Assembly: GCA_903928895.1 (NCBI GenBank)
Contig: CAIYSR010000125.1
Location: 31,353 to 95,352, forward strand
Direction: 5' to 3'
From: an uncultured Rhodospirillales bacterium
Lineage (GTDB): Bacteria; Pseudomonadota; Alphaproteobacteria; Acetobacterales; Acetobacteraceae
Length of the DNA stretch: 64,000 bases
Both the position numbers and the translations under genes were made by a program. Under the pieces are notes generated by a model. It was not told the origin of the DNA. It was given only the letters and a program-made list of their open reading frames with translations, and made no database searches. The stretch's first letter is position 1, and each line of letters begins with the position of its first letter. This document shows positions 1 to 7,524 of the stretch, piece after piece.

Positions 1-2
1 TC

Positions 3-356
3 CGAAAATTCACTGTTAGGATCATCTACCGGGCGCCGCTTGCAATCGAGCTTCTGCATCCACGGCGCACCCAGCCCAGGGTCCGTGTCGTCGATCCACC
101 ATTGCGGCCGAGGCGCAATGATCCGGAAGGTCAGCTACCCCACGTTTACTACGTCGGTGACGGACCATTGGATGTCGTACTGTGCATTTTCGACCCCGGG
201 ACGGGCGAGTGGTCGCCTGAGATGCCGCTCGCAGAAACCACCGTGCCTTGGACGATCGACTGGCTGGCGTCCTACGAGGGATGGCGGGCAACCGGGAAGT
301 GGACCGGCGGCGGCCGGCATGTTGAAAGCCCAATGCTGAGCGAGGCCATCGGATGA
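3..356 (+). CDS. E2-like CBASS accessory protein, 3' part only
   Basis: The reading frame is open from base 3 to the TGA at 354-356, so the start lies outside the window. The visible 117 residues contain the pattern LCIFDP near the middle, then PWTIDWLASYEGW and a GKWTGGGRH tail. I associate this pattern with the prokaryotic E2-like proteins encoded beside CD-NTases in short type II CBASS operons, from memory of the family. In such systems the E2-like protein acts on the CD-NTase that makes the cyclic nucleotide signal. The stop overlaps the start of the phospholipase gene (ATGA at 353-356), showing one operon with translational coupling. The CD-NTase itself would lie upstream of the window. 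The coding frame is clear; the family assignment is moderately sure. Confidence 0.6.
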   Translation, partial: RKFTVRIIYRAPLAIELLHPRRTQPRVRVVDPPLRPRRNDPEGQLPHVYYVGDGPLDVVLCIFDPGTGEWSPEMPLAETTVPWTIDWLASYEGWRATGKWTGGGRHVESPMLSEAIG

Positions 357-1390
357 ACTACATACCACCCAAGCGGTCCGACGGCACTCTCCAGCACCGG
401 CGCAAACCGCTGCCGTGGCCGAAAGACCGTCCGTTCAAGATTCTCTCCATCGACGGCGGTGGGATATGCGGCATCCTACCCGCATCAGTCCTCGCCGAGT
501 TCGAGACACGGTTCCTCGGCAATCGGTCTATCGCTGGCCACTTCGACATGATCGCAGGCACCTCGACTGGCGGCATCATCGCGCTGGGGCTTGCACACGG
601 CCTTACCGCACGAGCCATCAAGACTTTCTACGTCGAGCGGGGACCCTTGATCTTCCCGGAGACGAACGCTTTCGGTCGTTTCCTGCGGCGGTTCCACCGC
701 TATCGGCGCTACGTCTATGATAGCCGGGTGCTGGAAGAGGAGTTGCTGCGGATATTCGGCGACACCCCGCTCGGGGACGCGACGACACGCCTGTGCGTCC
801 CGAGCTTCGAGGGAACACATGGGGAGCCGTGGATCTATAAGACGCCCCACCATCCGGACTACAAGAAGGACGGCGTCGAACGGATGGTAAAGGTCGGCCT
901 CGCGACCTCAGCAGCTCCGACATATTTCAAGGCTATGCCTAACAACGGCTATATCATGGTGGACGGTGGCCTGTGGGCAAACAACCCCATCATGAATGCC
1001 GTAACCGACGCGCTGACGTGCTTCGACATCGACCGGACCCAGGTATTAGTGTTGAGCCTCGGGTGCGGAGAAACATCGTTCAAGGTGGATCCTGCGCGGG
1101 CTGGCGGCGGCAAGTTTCAGTGGAGAGACGTGATCCAGGCAGCTATGCGAGCGCAGTCTCTCAATGCCCTCGGGCAGAGCTACCTGTTGCTGGGGAAGGA
1201 AAACGTCGTCCGGTTGGATGCCCCGGAGACGCCTACTCCGATCCCTCTCGACAATCACAGACGCGCCGTAATCGAATTGCCAGCTATGGCTCGCGCGCTT
1301 GCAGAGGGCGCGGGACACCGTGTCGAGAGCCTATTCCTCGAAGAAATTGTCGAACCCTACCATCCGTGCATACCCGCAAGGGCGTCATAA
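353..1390 (+). CDS. capV: Patatin-like phospholipase, CBASS effector CapV type
   Basis: This is a 345-residue patatin-family lipase. The oxyanion loop DGGG is at residues 34-37, the nucleophile elbow GTSTG at 69-73 (Ser71), and the catalytic Asp in the VDGG motif at residue 204, followed by WANNP. CapV phospholipases of CBASS are switched on by cyclic dinucleotides and degrade membrane phospholipids, killing the infected cell. The coupled E2-like gene immediately upstream (ATGA overlap) supports this role over a general patatin. There is no signal peptide, so it should act on the inner face of the membrane. The nucleotide-producing enzyme is not visible. Confidence 0.85.
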   Translation: MNYIPPKRSDGTLQHRRKPLPWPKDRPFKILSIDGGGICGILPASVLAEFETRFLGNRSIAGHFDMIAGTSTGGIIALGLAHGLTARAIKTFYVERGPLIFPETNAFGRFLRRFHRYRRYVYDSRVLEEELLRIFGDTPLGDATTRLCVPSFEGTHGEPWIYKTPHHPDYKKDGVERMVKVGLATSAAPTYFKAMPNNGYIMVDGGLWANNPIMNAVTDALTCFDIDRTQVLVLSLGCGETSFKVDPARAGGGKFQWRDVIQAAMRAQSLNALGQSYLLLGKENVVRLDAPETPTPIPLDNHRRAVIELPAMARALAEGAGHRVESLFLEEIVEPYHPCIPARAS

Positions 1391-1712
1391 GCCGGTCCTG
1401 TGCTGAGTTTGAGAACACGTGCAAGCATCCGGCGGCAGTTACTGGAAAGAACGATCAGCCCGAGCCGTCCAGGCCGACCAGATTTTGTCTTTGGTGGGCA
1501 GCGTTCGGTCGCGTTGGGTTGTTCTACTTTATGAATGGCAGCAGTAGAGTGATCGACAGCATGTTTGGAGCGACTGTCATTGGGCTCAAGTCAGCCGCAG
1601 GCGGACTGGATCTCGAACGCCCGAGTTCCACTTTTGGCGTTTGAAAATCCATCTTGCGGCTCTGACGATGCGCTAATTCAATCCCGCCACACAACGGACG
1701 CTCAAGCGGTAG
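1391..1712. other. Gene-free junction between CBASS and prophage
   Basis: These 322 bases contain no convincing gene on either strand. Base composition is visibly lower in GC than the phage genes to the right. The convergent ends of the phospholipase gene and the phage tail-chaperone gene flank it. A phage tape-measure gene would be expected to begin here on the minus strand, but no such frame is seen. I read the segment as a deletion or insertion joint, possibly including an old attachment site. I found no clear terminator hairpin. Confidence 0.5.
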
Positions 1713-2527
1713 CTACAAGATCCGCCTCGGGGCGCCATTTGACCCGGCGCAGTCGCTATCCCTCAGTGTTCCGGCATTCGTGGCCTGTGCCGCCAACCAC
1801 ACCCGGTCCAACGCCATGACTGCCTCGATCTCCGCTGGCCGGGTGATCGTGCCCATCAACATGCTCCATGCCAGCAGGTCGAGATACGAGATCGGGTTCG
1901 GCCCGAAGCCGTTGCTGCCGCGCCCGGCCGAGAGTTCGAGGAACCACACCCAGACATGGGCACCATCTGCCGGCAGCTCCGGACCGTCGAGTGCCACCGG
2001 CCGTCGCCCGGTCTGCCGTTCGACACTTTCCAACCCCTCACGCTCTGTCGATCCGTCCGGCAGCCTGCGGTTCAGCCGGAACTGGTGCGACGCGAACTCG
2101 ATCAGCTCTTCGAGGCCGGCGGCTGAAAGTTTCCCAGGTCGTTGATGAACTCCACCACCTGTTCGCGCAGCCAAGCGAGCTCCGGCAGCGCATACAGCTC
2201 TCGGGCATTGGCGGCGGAGAATTCCACGCAGAGCGGCGTGCCATCGAGCGCCACCAGGTCCCAGCCCTGCGTGAGTTTCGATAGCTTCTCGACCAGGTCG
2301 GCCTCGGCCTGCTCGGAGGTATAGCGCTGCCCGCGCATGCGGATGACCCGGTCGGAGACGCCGCGGTCGTGCGCCCGTCCGGCGCCGGACGACGACGACA
2401 GCAGATCGATCCACGCGGCGTCACCGGTCTCGGCGTTGCGCAGCGGCTGGCGGGTGACGGGATGAACCAGATTGAGCCGCGACGGTGCTTCTACCGCCAG
2501 CGCCAGGCCGGCGAATTTCGAACTCAT
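1713..2527 (-). CDS. Tail assembly chaperone gpGT-like, made by -1 frameshift
   Basis: The gpG-like frame starting at 2527 continues into this longer product if the ribosome slips back one base at GGGAAAC (minus strand, 2135-2129). After the shift the frame reads KLSAAGLEELIEFASHQ and stays open for about 138 residues to a stop at 1713. The middle, with YLDLLAWSMLMG and EIEAVMALDRVWL, looks like a T-domain that binds tail tube and tape measure. In lambda the same arrangement with slip site GGGAAAG makes gpG and gpGT in a fixed ratio for tail assembly. The last about 20 residues, after WLAAQAT, look unnatural and may come from the joint with host DNA. Confidence 0.7.
2102..2527 (-). CDS. Tail assembly chaperone gpG-like
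   Basis: This 141-residue protein is the unshifted product. It follows the tail tube gene, as in lambda-like and HK97-like phages, where gpG-type chaperones coat the tape measure and recruit tail tube subunits in the cytoplasm. The ATG at 2527 begins MSSKFAGLALAV. The frame ends at the TGA at 2104-2102, nine codons after the slip site. No catalytic motif is expected or seen. The assignment rests on position, size and the frameshift arrangement rather than on sequence similarity that I can recognise directly. Confidence 0.75.
   Translation of the reverse strand: MSSKFAGLALAVEAPSRLNLVHPVTRQPLRNAETGDAAWIDLLSSSSGAGRAHDRGVSDRVIRMRGQRYTSEQAEADLVEKLSKLTQGWDLVALDGTPLCVEFSAANARELYALPELAWLREQVVEFINDLGNFQPPASKS
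2129..2135 (-). promoter_or_regulatory. Programmed -1 frameshift site GGGAAAC
   Basis: On the minus strand the zero frame reads CTG GGA AAC TTT. The heptamer G GGA AAC fits the X XXY YYZ rule and lets both tRNAs re-pair after slipping to GGG AAA. The shifted frame is the one that carries the T-domain downstream. Lambda uses GGGAAAG at the same place in its G-T pair. Confidence 0.75.
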
Positions 2528-2580
2528 GGGGAGTGTCCTTTGTAGGGGGATGGTCGAAGGGCTTGATCGGACGCCGCCGG

Positions 2581-3825
2581 CTACGCCTCGGTGTCCTGGA
2601 TGCGGATGACGGTGCTGGGCACGCCCGGCGTCGCTCCGACGTAGCGCAGGGCGCGGAACGGCGCGGTCACCACCTGCAGGCCTTCACCCTGTACCGGCGC
2701 CGTCGCACCGGTGAACTTGATGCGCGGCAGGTAGATGCGCGTGGTCGGCGTGTTCGCGGCAGACGTCGCGTCCAGGCCGATCAGCAGGGCACACTCGGTT
2801 TCCGCCTTGAACAGCGCCGGGATCGTCGAACCGTTCAGGTAGGCGGTGATCTGGCCGGATACCTGATTGTGCCCGAGCGAGATCGCCGCGGGGAAATTCT
2901 GGCCGACGACCTCGCCGGCCGCGGCGACCGTCTCGTTAGTGATCGTCGCGCCGGTCACGACGCCGACCGCGGTGCCGTTCAGCAGCAGGATGCCGTTCAC
3001 CGCCGCGGTAATCCCGGTCGTGGTCTCCGCCGTCGGGCTGGCGAAGTATGGCGCGCTGGCCCCGCTCAGATCATAGGCCCATCGACCCATCAGCGACGCC
3101 GAGAATGTCACCAGGCCGGTGGCCGGCATGGTGAGAACATATTTCCACAGCCGGTTCTCGACGAACAGCTGGCTGTAGTCGGTATCCTGGCCATAGTGCT
3201 CGATCGCCAGCTTGCGCGAGACATGCCCGCTCGCCGGCACGATCGTGGCGTGGCCGGGCCGGGTCAGGGTGAATGCCACGTCGGCCGTCTGGTCGGACGG
3301 CGCCGGGGTCACCGCCAGCACGCGGTTCGACGTGCCGCTGAAGCCCAGGATGGTGAAATTCACGGCATCATCAGCGGTGACCGAGAGGGCGGTGAAGCGG
3401 ATGACATCGCCGACGAAGAGACCGAGGACGACGGGATCGCCGCCGCCGAAAGTGAAGCTGCTGCCGGAATGGGACGCGGTGGCGCTGGTCAGGTCCGACT
3501 CGGTCAGCGCCAGGGCGGCAACCCTGGTGTCGCGGTGCACCGCCTCGATGAAATCGAAATAGGTCGCGCCGGAGTATTCCCCGGTGATATCGCCGGCGGT
3601 GTGGCCGGTGCCGAGGCGAAAATCCACCTCCTGCCGGTCGGCCCGGATTTCGGTCGCGGCATAGTTGTTCCGCACCAGGTCCATGGTGCTGGTGACGCGC
3701 CGGACAAGCTGGGCACCGGACGTGCCGGGGAGCGTCGAGGTGTCGTCGAGCGCATTCTCGGTGATCGCGCCGGAGGCGTAGAACTTATAGGCGACGAGCG
3801 TGGATACTCCTTCCGCGATGGTCAT
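2581..3825 (-). CDS. Phage major tail tube protein
   Basis: A 414-residue protein rich in Thr, Ser, Gly and Ala with alternating short hydrophobic strands, starting MTIAEGVSTLVAYKFY. Its place between the tail terminator and the gpG/gpGT chaperone genes is that of the major tail protein forming the tube of siphophages. It is longer than the usual 150-250 residues of simple tube proteins, so an extra surface domain in the middle or C-terminal part is likely. No enzyme motif is visible. Tube proteins polymerise around the tape measure, which is missing from this prophage. Confidence 0.75.
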   Translation of the reverse strand: MTIAEGVSTLVAYKFYASGAITENALDDTSTLPGTSGAQLVRRVTSTMDLVRNNYAATEIRADRQEVDFRLGTGHTAGDITGEYSGATYFDFIEAVHRDTRVAALALTESDLTSATASHSGSSFTFGGGDPVVLGLFVGDVIRFTALSVTADDAVNFTILGFSGTSNRVLAVTPAPSDQTADVAFTLTRPGHATIVPASGHVSRKLAIEHYGQDTDYSQLFVENRLWKYVLTMPATGLVTFSASLMGRWAYDLSGASAPYFASPTAETTTGITAAVNGILLLNGTAVGVVTGATITNETVAAAGEVVGQNFPAAISLGHNQVSGQITAYLNGSTIPALFKAETECALLIGLDATSAANTPTTRIYLPRIKFTGATAPVQGEGLQVVTAPFRALRYVGATPGVPSTVIRIQDTEA

Positions 3826-3877
3826 CGCAGCACCCCTTTCTGATACAGGTCAGCCCGCATCGTCGGGCGGCGCCGGG

Positions 3878-4339
3878 TCAGCCCCGGAAGCGGTATTGGA
3901 AGACGACCAGCGCACCGCGCATGAACCAGTTGCCATCCTCGGTCGGCCCGGCATCGAAGCCGGAGCCGTCGCCGACGAAGGAGAGGTCCGATCCAACGTC
4001 GTAGCTCCCGACCACCCGCTGCGACCGGAACGCCGCCATGGCGTCATGCATCAGGTCGAGCGCGTGGTCCTCGTTCGCCGTCGCCCGCGCGGTGAAGATG
4101 CGCAGGTTGACCGAACCGAACTGCGCCTTGAGATTGGTGGCCCGGCCGCCGCCATAGGCCAAGATGGTCTCCCGCCCGAAATCCACCTCGTTGCGCATGA
4201 AGTGCGCCACGTCGGACGGATCGGGCCGCGGCTCGAGGTCATCCGATCGCCAGAACACTGGTACGTCGGGATGCGCCCAGGCGGCGTTGAACAGGCCGAG
4301 GACATCGTCTCGAATGGCGCGATAGAGGCCAACGGTCAT
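3878..4339 (-). CDS. Tail terminator protein, gpU-like
   Basis: This 153-residue protein begins MTVGLYRAIRDDVLGLFNAAW and ends in a strand-rich segment (GALVVFQYRFRG). Size, position upstream of the tail tube gene and the short helix-then-strand look agree with minor tail proteins of the gpU type, which cap the finished tail tube and form the joint to the head. No catalytic residues are seen. The assignment is by synteny plus general look. Confidence 0.6.
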   Translation of the reverse strand: MTVGLYRAIRDDVLGLFNAAWAHPDVPVFWRSDDLEPRPDPSDVAHFMRNEVDFGRETILAYGGGRATNLKAQFGSVNLRIFTARATANEDHALDLMHDAMAAFRSQRVVGSYDVGSDLSFVGDGSGFDAGPTEDGNWFMRGALVVFQYRFRG

Positions 4340-4343
4340 GCGC

Positions 4344-4997
4344 TCAGGCCGTCCGTGGCACGATCCGGATCGCCGGATATTGGACGTCGGTGATCAGCCG
4401 CCCGTGCCGCCGGCGGTGGCTCGCCGCCGTCCGCAGGGCGTAGGGGTTCGACAGGTCGACGTAGGTGAAGGTGATTGCCGCCAGGCTGCCATAGAGCTGC
4501 CGTGCCACGATCGCCGTCTCCTCCACGATGTGCGGCGCGACCTGAACGACGAACGAGCCGCCGCTCTTGCGCTTGCCGACCTCCAGACGCCGGGCGTAGG
4601 GCACGCTGGCGACGATCAGCACTTCACGGGCGTCGGGCGGAAGGTTCTCCGCGGTCACCTCCTCGCCATCGGCGATGACCAGGATGCCAGCGACATATGC
4701 GCCGGTGTCGCGCGGCGAGCGGTTGACCAGGGCGCCGAAGGTGTCGAGCACCACCTCGCCGAGGTACTGCCAGGCGAAGATGATGACACCGTCGGGCCTG
4801 ACGTCGGTGAGCGGGGCACCCTCGGCGCCGTCGACGATCTGCCGGTAGCCAGAGGGCCGCGGCACGCCGCCGAGCACCCGGTCACGCGCCGCCGTCGCCG
4901 TGCGCACCAGCAGGTCGGTCGCCGCGTCCGCAGTCATCGCCTGCGTGTTGACGGTGAGCGTGTTGACGAAGCCGCGCAGCGAGGTCGCGTCGAACAT
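4344..4997 (-). CDS. Head-tail/tail completion protein, HK97 gp10-like position
   Basis: A 217-residue protein starting MFDATSLRGFVNTLTVN. It contains the phrase LVNRSPRDTGAYVAG, and SPxDTG-type segments are common in HK97 gp10-like tail completion proteins. Later VASVPYARRLEVGKRKSGG also fits that family, in which a tyrosine-rich stretch precedes a basic tail. These proteins sit at the head-tail interface. The gene lies four bases upstream of the tail terminator gene and belongs to the same leftward late operon. Confidence 0.65.
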   Translation of the reverse strand: MFDATSLRGFVNTLTVNTQAMTADAATDLLVRTATAARDRVLGGVPRPSGYRQIVDGAEGAPLTDVRPDGVIIFAWQYLGEVVLDTFGALVNRSPRDTGAYVAGILVIADGEEVTAENLPPDAREVLIVASVPYARRLEVGKRKSGGSFVVQVAPHIVEETAIVARQLYGSLAAITFTYVDLSNPYALRTAASHRRRHGRLITDVQYPAIRIVPRTA

Positions 4998-5013
4998 GCC
5001 ACCGTCCTCGCGT

Positions 5014-5343
5014 TCAGGTTCCGCGGACCTGGAGGATATGCATCGCGGTCGTCTCGCCGATGTTCGGGCTGTCGGCCGCCATGACGGTGAAGGTGCGGCC
5101 TTCCAGGATCATCTGGTCGCCGCGCCGGGGCGGCCCAGGCCATTTGCGCGCGGCGATCTCGGCGTTGCCGATGCGGACCTCGCGGTCGCCCTGGACGATG
5201 CCGCCCGCCAGTTCCTGCGGCTGGTAGCCGCGCCAGACCGCCTTCAGCGTTACCGAGACGAAGCGCCCCGGCCCGGCCACGCGGCGCAGCGTGGCTGGCT
5301 TGCCGACGCGATCGATGGCATGCGCGACGGTGCCGACGTTCAT
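5014..5343 (-). CDS. Phage head-tail joining protein (head closure)
   Basis: A 109-residue protein whose C-terminal half reads GDQMILEGRTFTVMAADSP and then GETTAMHILQVRG. This is a short beta-barrel pattern typical of head closure or stopper proteins of siphophages. Its start ATG at 5343 overlaps the stop of the preceding gene (ATGA). The protein is expected to bind below the connector ring and receive the tail. Position and size support the role; detailed family membership is not certain. Confidence 0.55.
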   Translation of the reverse strand: MNVGTVAHAIDRVGKPATLRRVAGPGRFVSVTLKAVWRGYQPQELAGGIVQGDREVRIGNAEIAARKWPGPPRRGDQMILEGRTFTVMAADSPNIGETTAMHILQVRGT

Positions 5344-5783
5344 CGCACGACGACGCTGCCGCTGAATGATGTGTTCGCGTAGGTTCCGAGCGTCACCACC
5401 TTCAGGCGCAGCCGGTCGCCGAGGATGCCGTCGATCGCCGTGTCGCCGGCGAGCGCGCCGTCCGAAGGTGTGACCGGCGACGTCTTCGGCGTCAGCGCCG
5501 AGAAGTTGAACACCCAGACCTTGCTCGCCGTGTCGAACGTCACGCAGGCGATGTCGATCCAGCTGCCGGACGGCGCGCCGCCCTCGTTCGCCTGGTCGAG
5601 TGACGTCTGCAGGTAGGCATTGCCACTAGGCGACCCGGTGCCGGTGCCGTAGCCGAACGCGAGCCGCACTGTGGCGGAGACCGCGCCGTCGAGGCCGGTC
5701 AGTTCATCGCCCTCGTCCGGCGCATAGGTGCGGGCCGTGGTGATCGCGAAATCACCCAGCGTGAAGAAGCCGGGGCTGTCCAT
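5340..5783 (-). CDS. Phage structural-module protein of unknown function
   Basis: The 147-residue frame starts at the ATG at 5783 (MDSPGFFTLGDFAITTART), which shares one base with the stop of the connector gene upstream (TGATG). The protein looks like a small beta-sandwich with polar repeats: GYGTGTGSPSGNAYLQTS, then FNFSALTPKTSPVTP. It lies between connector and head-closure genes, where decoration or minor tail-joining proteins occur. I do not recognise a named family. A longer upstream extension of the frame is unlikely because it would overlap the connector gene heavily. Confidence 0.55.
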   Translation of the reverse strand: MDSPGFFTLGDFAITTARTYAPDEGDELTGLDGAVSATVRLAFGYGTGTGSPSGNAYLQTSLDQANEGGAPSGSWIDIACVTFDTASKVWVFNFSALTPKTSPVTPSDGALAGDTAIDGILGDRLRLKVVTLGTYANTSFSGSVVVR

Positions 5784-6469
5784 CAGACGCGGACCTCTCG
5801 GTATTGGTCGATCAGGCCGGCGACCTCGGGCGGGAACGCGCCATCCTCGCCGACGGCACCAACCCAGAATTGCTCTTCCAGGACGCCCGGCACCGAATAC
5901 TGCCGCAGCATCGGATCGCGGCCGCGGGCGGCGTAGCGCGCGGTGATGAGCCGCAGCGCGGCGCTGCGCAGGTCGGCCGGCACGGCGTCCGCGGCATAGC
6001 CGCCGGTGTATTGGACGACCAGCTTGCGAAAATCCCAGGGGCGCTCGGCGTCGTTCCATAGCCTGATCAGAAAGCCGCGCTCGGCATCGACCTCATAGTC
6101 GACGTCGGCTGTCAGCAGCACATCATCCTCGGTCACGCTGGCCACGTAGGCGATCGGATACCGGCGGAGCGACACCGGATCACCGGGGTGGGGAAAGCTG
6201 GCACCGTCGGCGAGGTAGCCGAGGTACTGCCCGGAGCCGAAGAACGCGAAGCTCGGCCCGCGACCGCGGAACAGTTCGCTCACGGCCTCACGGATGAAGA
6301 CGCGGCCGCAATAGGTGGCGATGGCCGAGGATGCATCCGCCTTGGCCAGGTTGAGAAAGGCGTTGTCGCTCACCGGCACGTCTTTCAGCACGGCGCGGAC
6401 GGTGGCGAGGCTAACCAGGTCCTGCGAAGGCGCCGGCGTGATGACGGTGAGGATGCTGGTGGTTGACAT
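5783..6469 (-). CDS. Head-tail connector protein, HK97 gp6-like
   Basis: This 228-residue protein begins MSTTSILTVITPAPSQDLVSLATVRAVL and then has the helix pair SDNAFLNLAKADASSAIATYCGR. That is the typical opening of gp6-like connector (adaptor) proteins, in which two helices pack into a ring under the portal. The C-terminal helix ADLRSAALRLITARYAARGRDP also fits the family. Overlap by one base with the next gene (TGATG at 5785-5781) ties it into the late operon. Confidence 0.75.
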   Translation of the reverse strand: MSTTSILTVITPAPSQDLVSLATVRAVLKDVPVSDNAFLNLAKADASSAIATYCGRVFIREAVSELFRGRGPSFAFFGSGQYLGYLADGASFPHPGDPVSLRRYPIAYVASVTEDDVLLTADVDYEVDAERGFLIRLWNDAERPWDFRKLVVQYTGGYAADAVPADLRSAALRLITARYAARGRDPMLRQYSVPGVLEEQFWVGAVGEDGAFPPEVAGLIDQYREVRV

Positions 6470-7106
6470 GCGCGGCCTCCGCCAGGACGTCGTCGATCGA
6501 CCGCATCGGAAATTCGGCCAGCGCAGAGCCGGGCGTGCAGTTCAGCACCTCGACGCCGATCCGCCGCGCCGCCTCGCCCCAGCCCTGGAAGTGCACCAGG
6601 AAATCGTCCCGGAACAGCTTGATGTCCTCGGTGTGATATTCGTTGTGGTGGTGCGACCGGCCACCGACGATTTGCATGTCGTAGCCCAGCAGGATCACCC
6701 GCGCCGCGCCCATCGCGATGGCGACGCTGATGGCAGTGTGCCCGCTGGACCGGCCGAATTTCAGGACCGGCTCGCCGATGGTAAAGTCGGGCTGGGTGAC
6801 AAGCTGGATGCGCTTCAGCTTTTCCGGCAACGCCGCCTTGGCGACCCGCGATGCGGTGATTACCGTTCCCGGCCACGCCGCCACCAGCGTGCGCCGGTGT
6901 TCGAACCAACTGGTGTCGGTGAAGTAGAGGAATTCGGCCCACGGACAGATCGCGCAGGAGCAGTTGATCGCCATCACCCGCCGGCCGCGCAGGCGCTGCA
7001 CGTCGAAATCGCGCAGGCTGGGGCCGCCGCCCAGCAGGAATACCGTGTCGCCGGCTAGCAGTGGCTCGGGCGTCCAGTATTCGTTGCCGCGGCTGTCGTC
7101 AGTCAT
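6411..7106 (-). CDS. DUF115-like Rossmann protein in the head module
   Basis: A 231-residue protein with an N-terminal nucleotide-binding pattern VFLLGGGPSLRDFD (about residues 22-35), then RVMAINCS, YFTDTSWF and GHTAISVAIAMGAARVILLGYDM. These segments resemble the DUF115/MptE-like fold also found in motility accessory and sugar-transfer proteins. Such genes occur in some alphaproteobacterial phages, possibly for modifying surface glycans or nucleotides, but no reaction can be assigned. It overlaps the connector gene downstream by 59 bases and a small frame upstream. It is not part of the standard head-tail set. Confidence 0.6.
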   Translation of the reverse strand: MTDDSRGNEYWTPEPLLAGDTVFLLGGGPSLRDFDVQRLRGRRVMAINCSCAICPWAEFLYFTDTSWFEHRRTLVAAWPGTVITASRVAKAALPEKLKRIQLVTQPDFTIGEPVLKFGRSSGHTAISVAIAMGAARVILLGYDMQIVGGRSHHHNEYHTEDIKLFRDDFLVHFQGWGEAARRIGVEVLNCTPGSALAEFPMRSIDDVLAEAAHVNHQHPHRHHAGAFAGPG

Positions 7107-7263
7107 GGCCGCGCTGAGCCGGCGGCCGCTTCGGCAGCCGAGGTGAGCCTGCCGCTTGATTGGCGGCGTCGGGTGCCGCGAGGGCGGGCTTCGACCCGGC
7201 GACCACCTTTCTACTCAACGTTTTCAGGGCCTTCCGCATGAGCCAGTGCCGCTGGATCAACAT
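7099..7263 (-). CDS. Small basic phage protein (54 residues)
   Basis: A frame starting at the ATG at 7263 (MLIQRHWLMRKALKTLSRKVV) ends at a TGA overlapping the start of the DUF115-like gene. An AAAGG box lies eight bases upstream of the ATG. The first half is a basic helix, the second a disordered Ala/Pro-rich tail. Such short genes are common between phage head genes. No function can be inferred, and the gene may have been shortened by the insertion of cargo to its right. Confidence 0.4.
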   Translation of the reverse strand: MLIQRHWLMRKALKTLSRKVVAGSKPALAAPDAANQAAGSPRLPKRPPAQRGHD

Positions 7264-7524
7264 ACCCCGAACCTTTCAGGATGCTTCGCGTGAGCGCGGC
7301 TGCCGTCTCAGGCCAGTTCAGCATCGTCGACAACCGCTGCTGTCGATCCAAAGCTGACCTTCGCGGGCGCGGCCCTAATGGCCTGGACTGGCCGATTGCG
7401 GAAAGGCAGCTTTGGTGTGAAAATTTGAGAAAGTTGTTGTTCGCAGAGGGTTCACCTACGGCCTTGGGCTCGGGCAAGCCCTCTCTTATTTGAATTCCTG
7501 CCATTGTTGAGTTAGGCAATAGGC

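Noticed and set aside
2485..3843. Plus-strand frame of 452 codons opposite the tail tube gene
   Set aside because: Biased shadow composition (Arg, Gly, Asp), opposite to a well-placed tail gene, no ribosome site.
7211..7519. 102-codon minus-strand frame upstream of the DUF115-like gene
   Set aside because: It overlaps a better small frame (7099-7263) that is coupled to the next gene, and its composition looks random.
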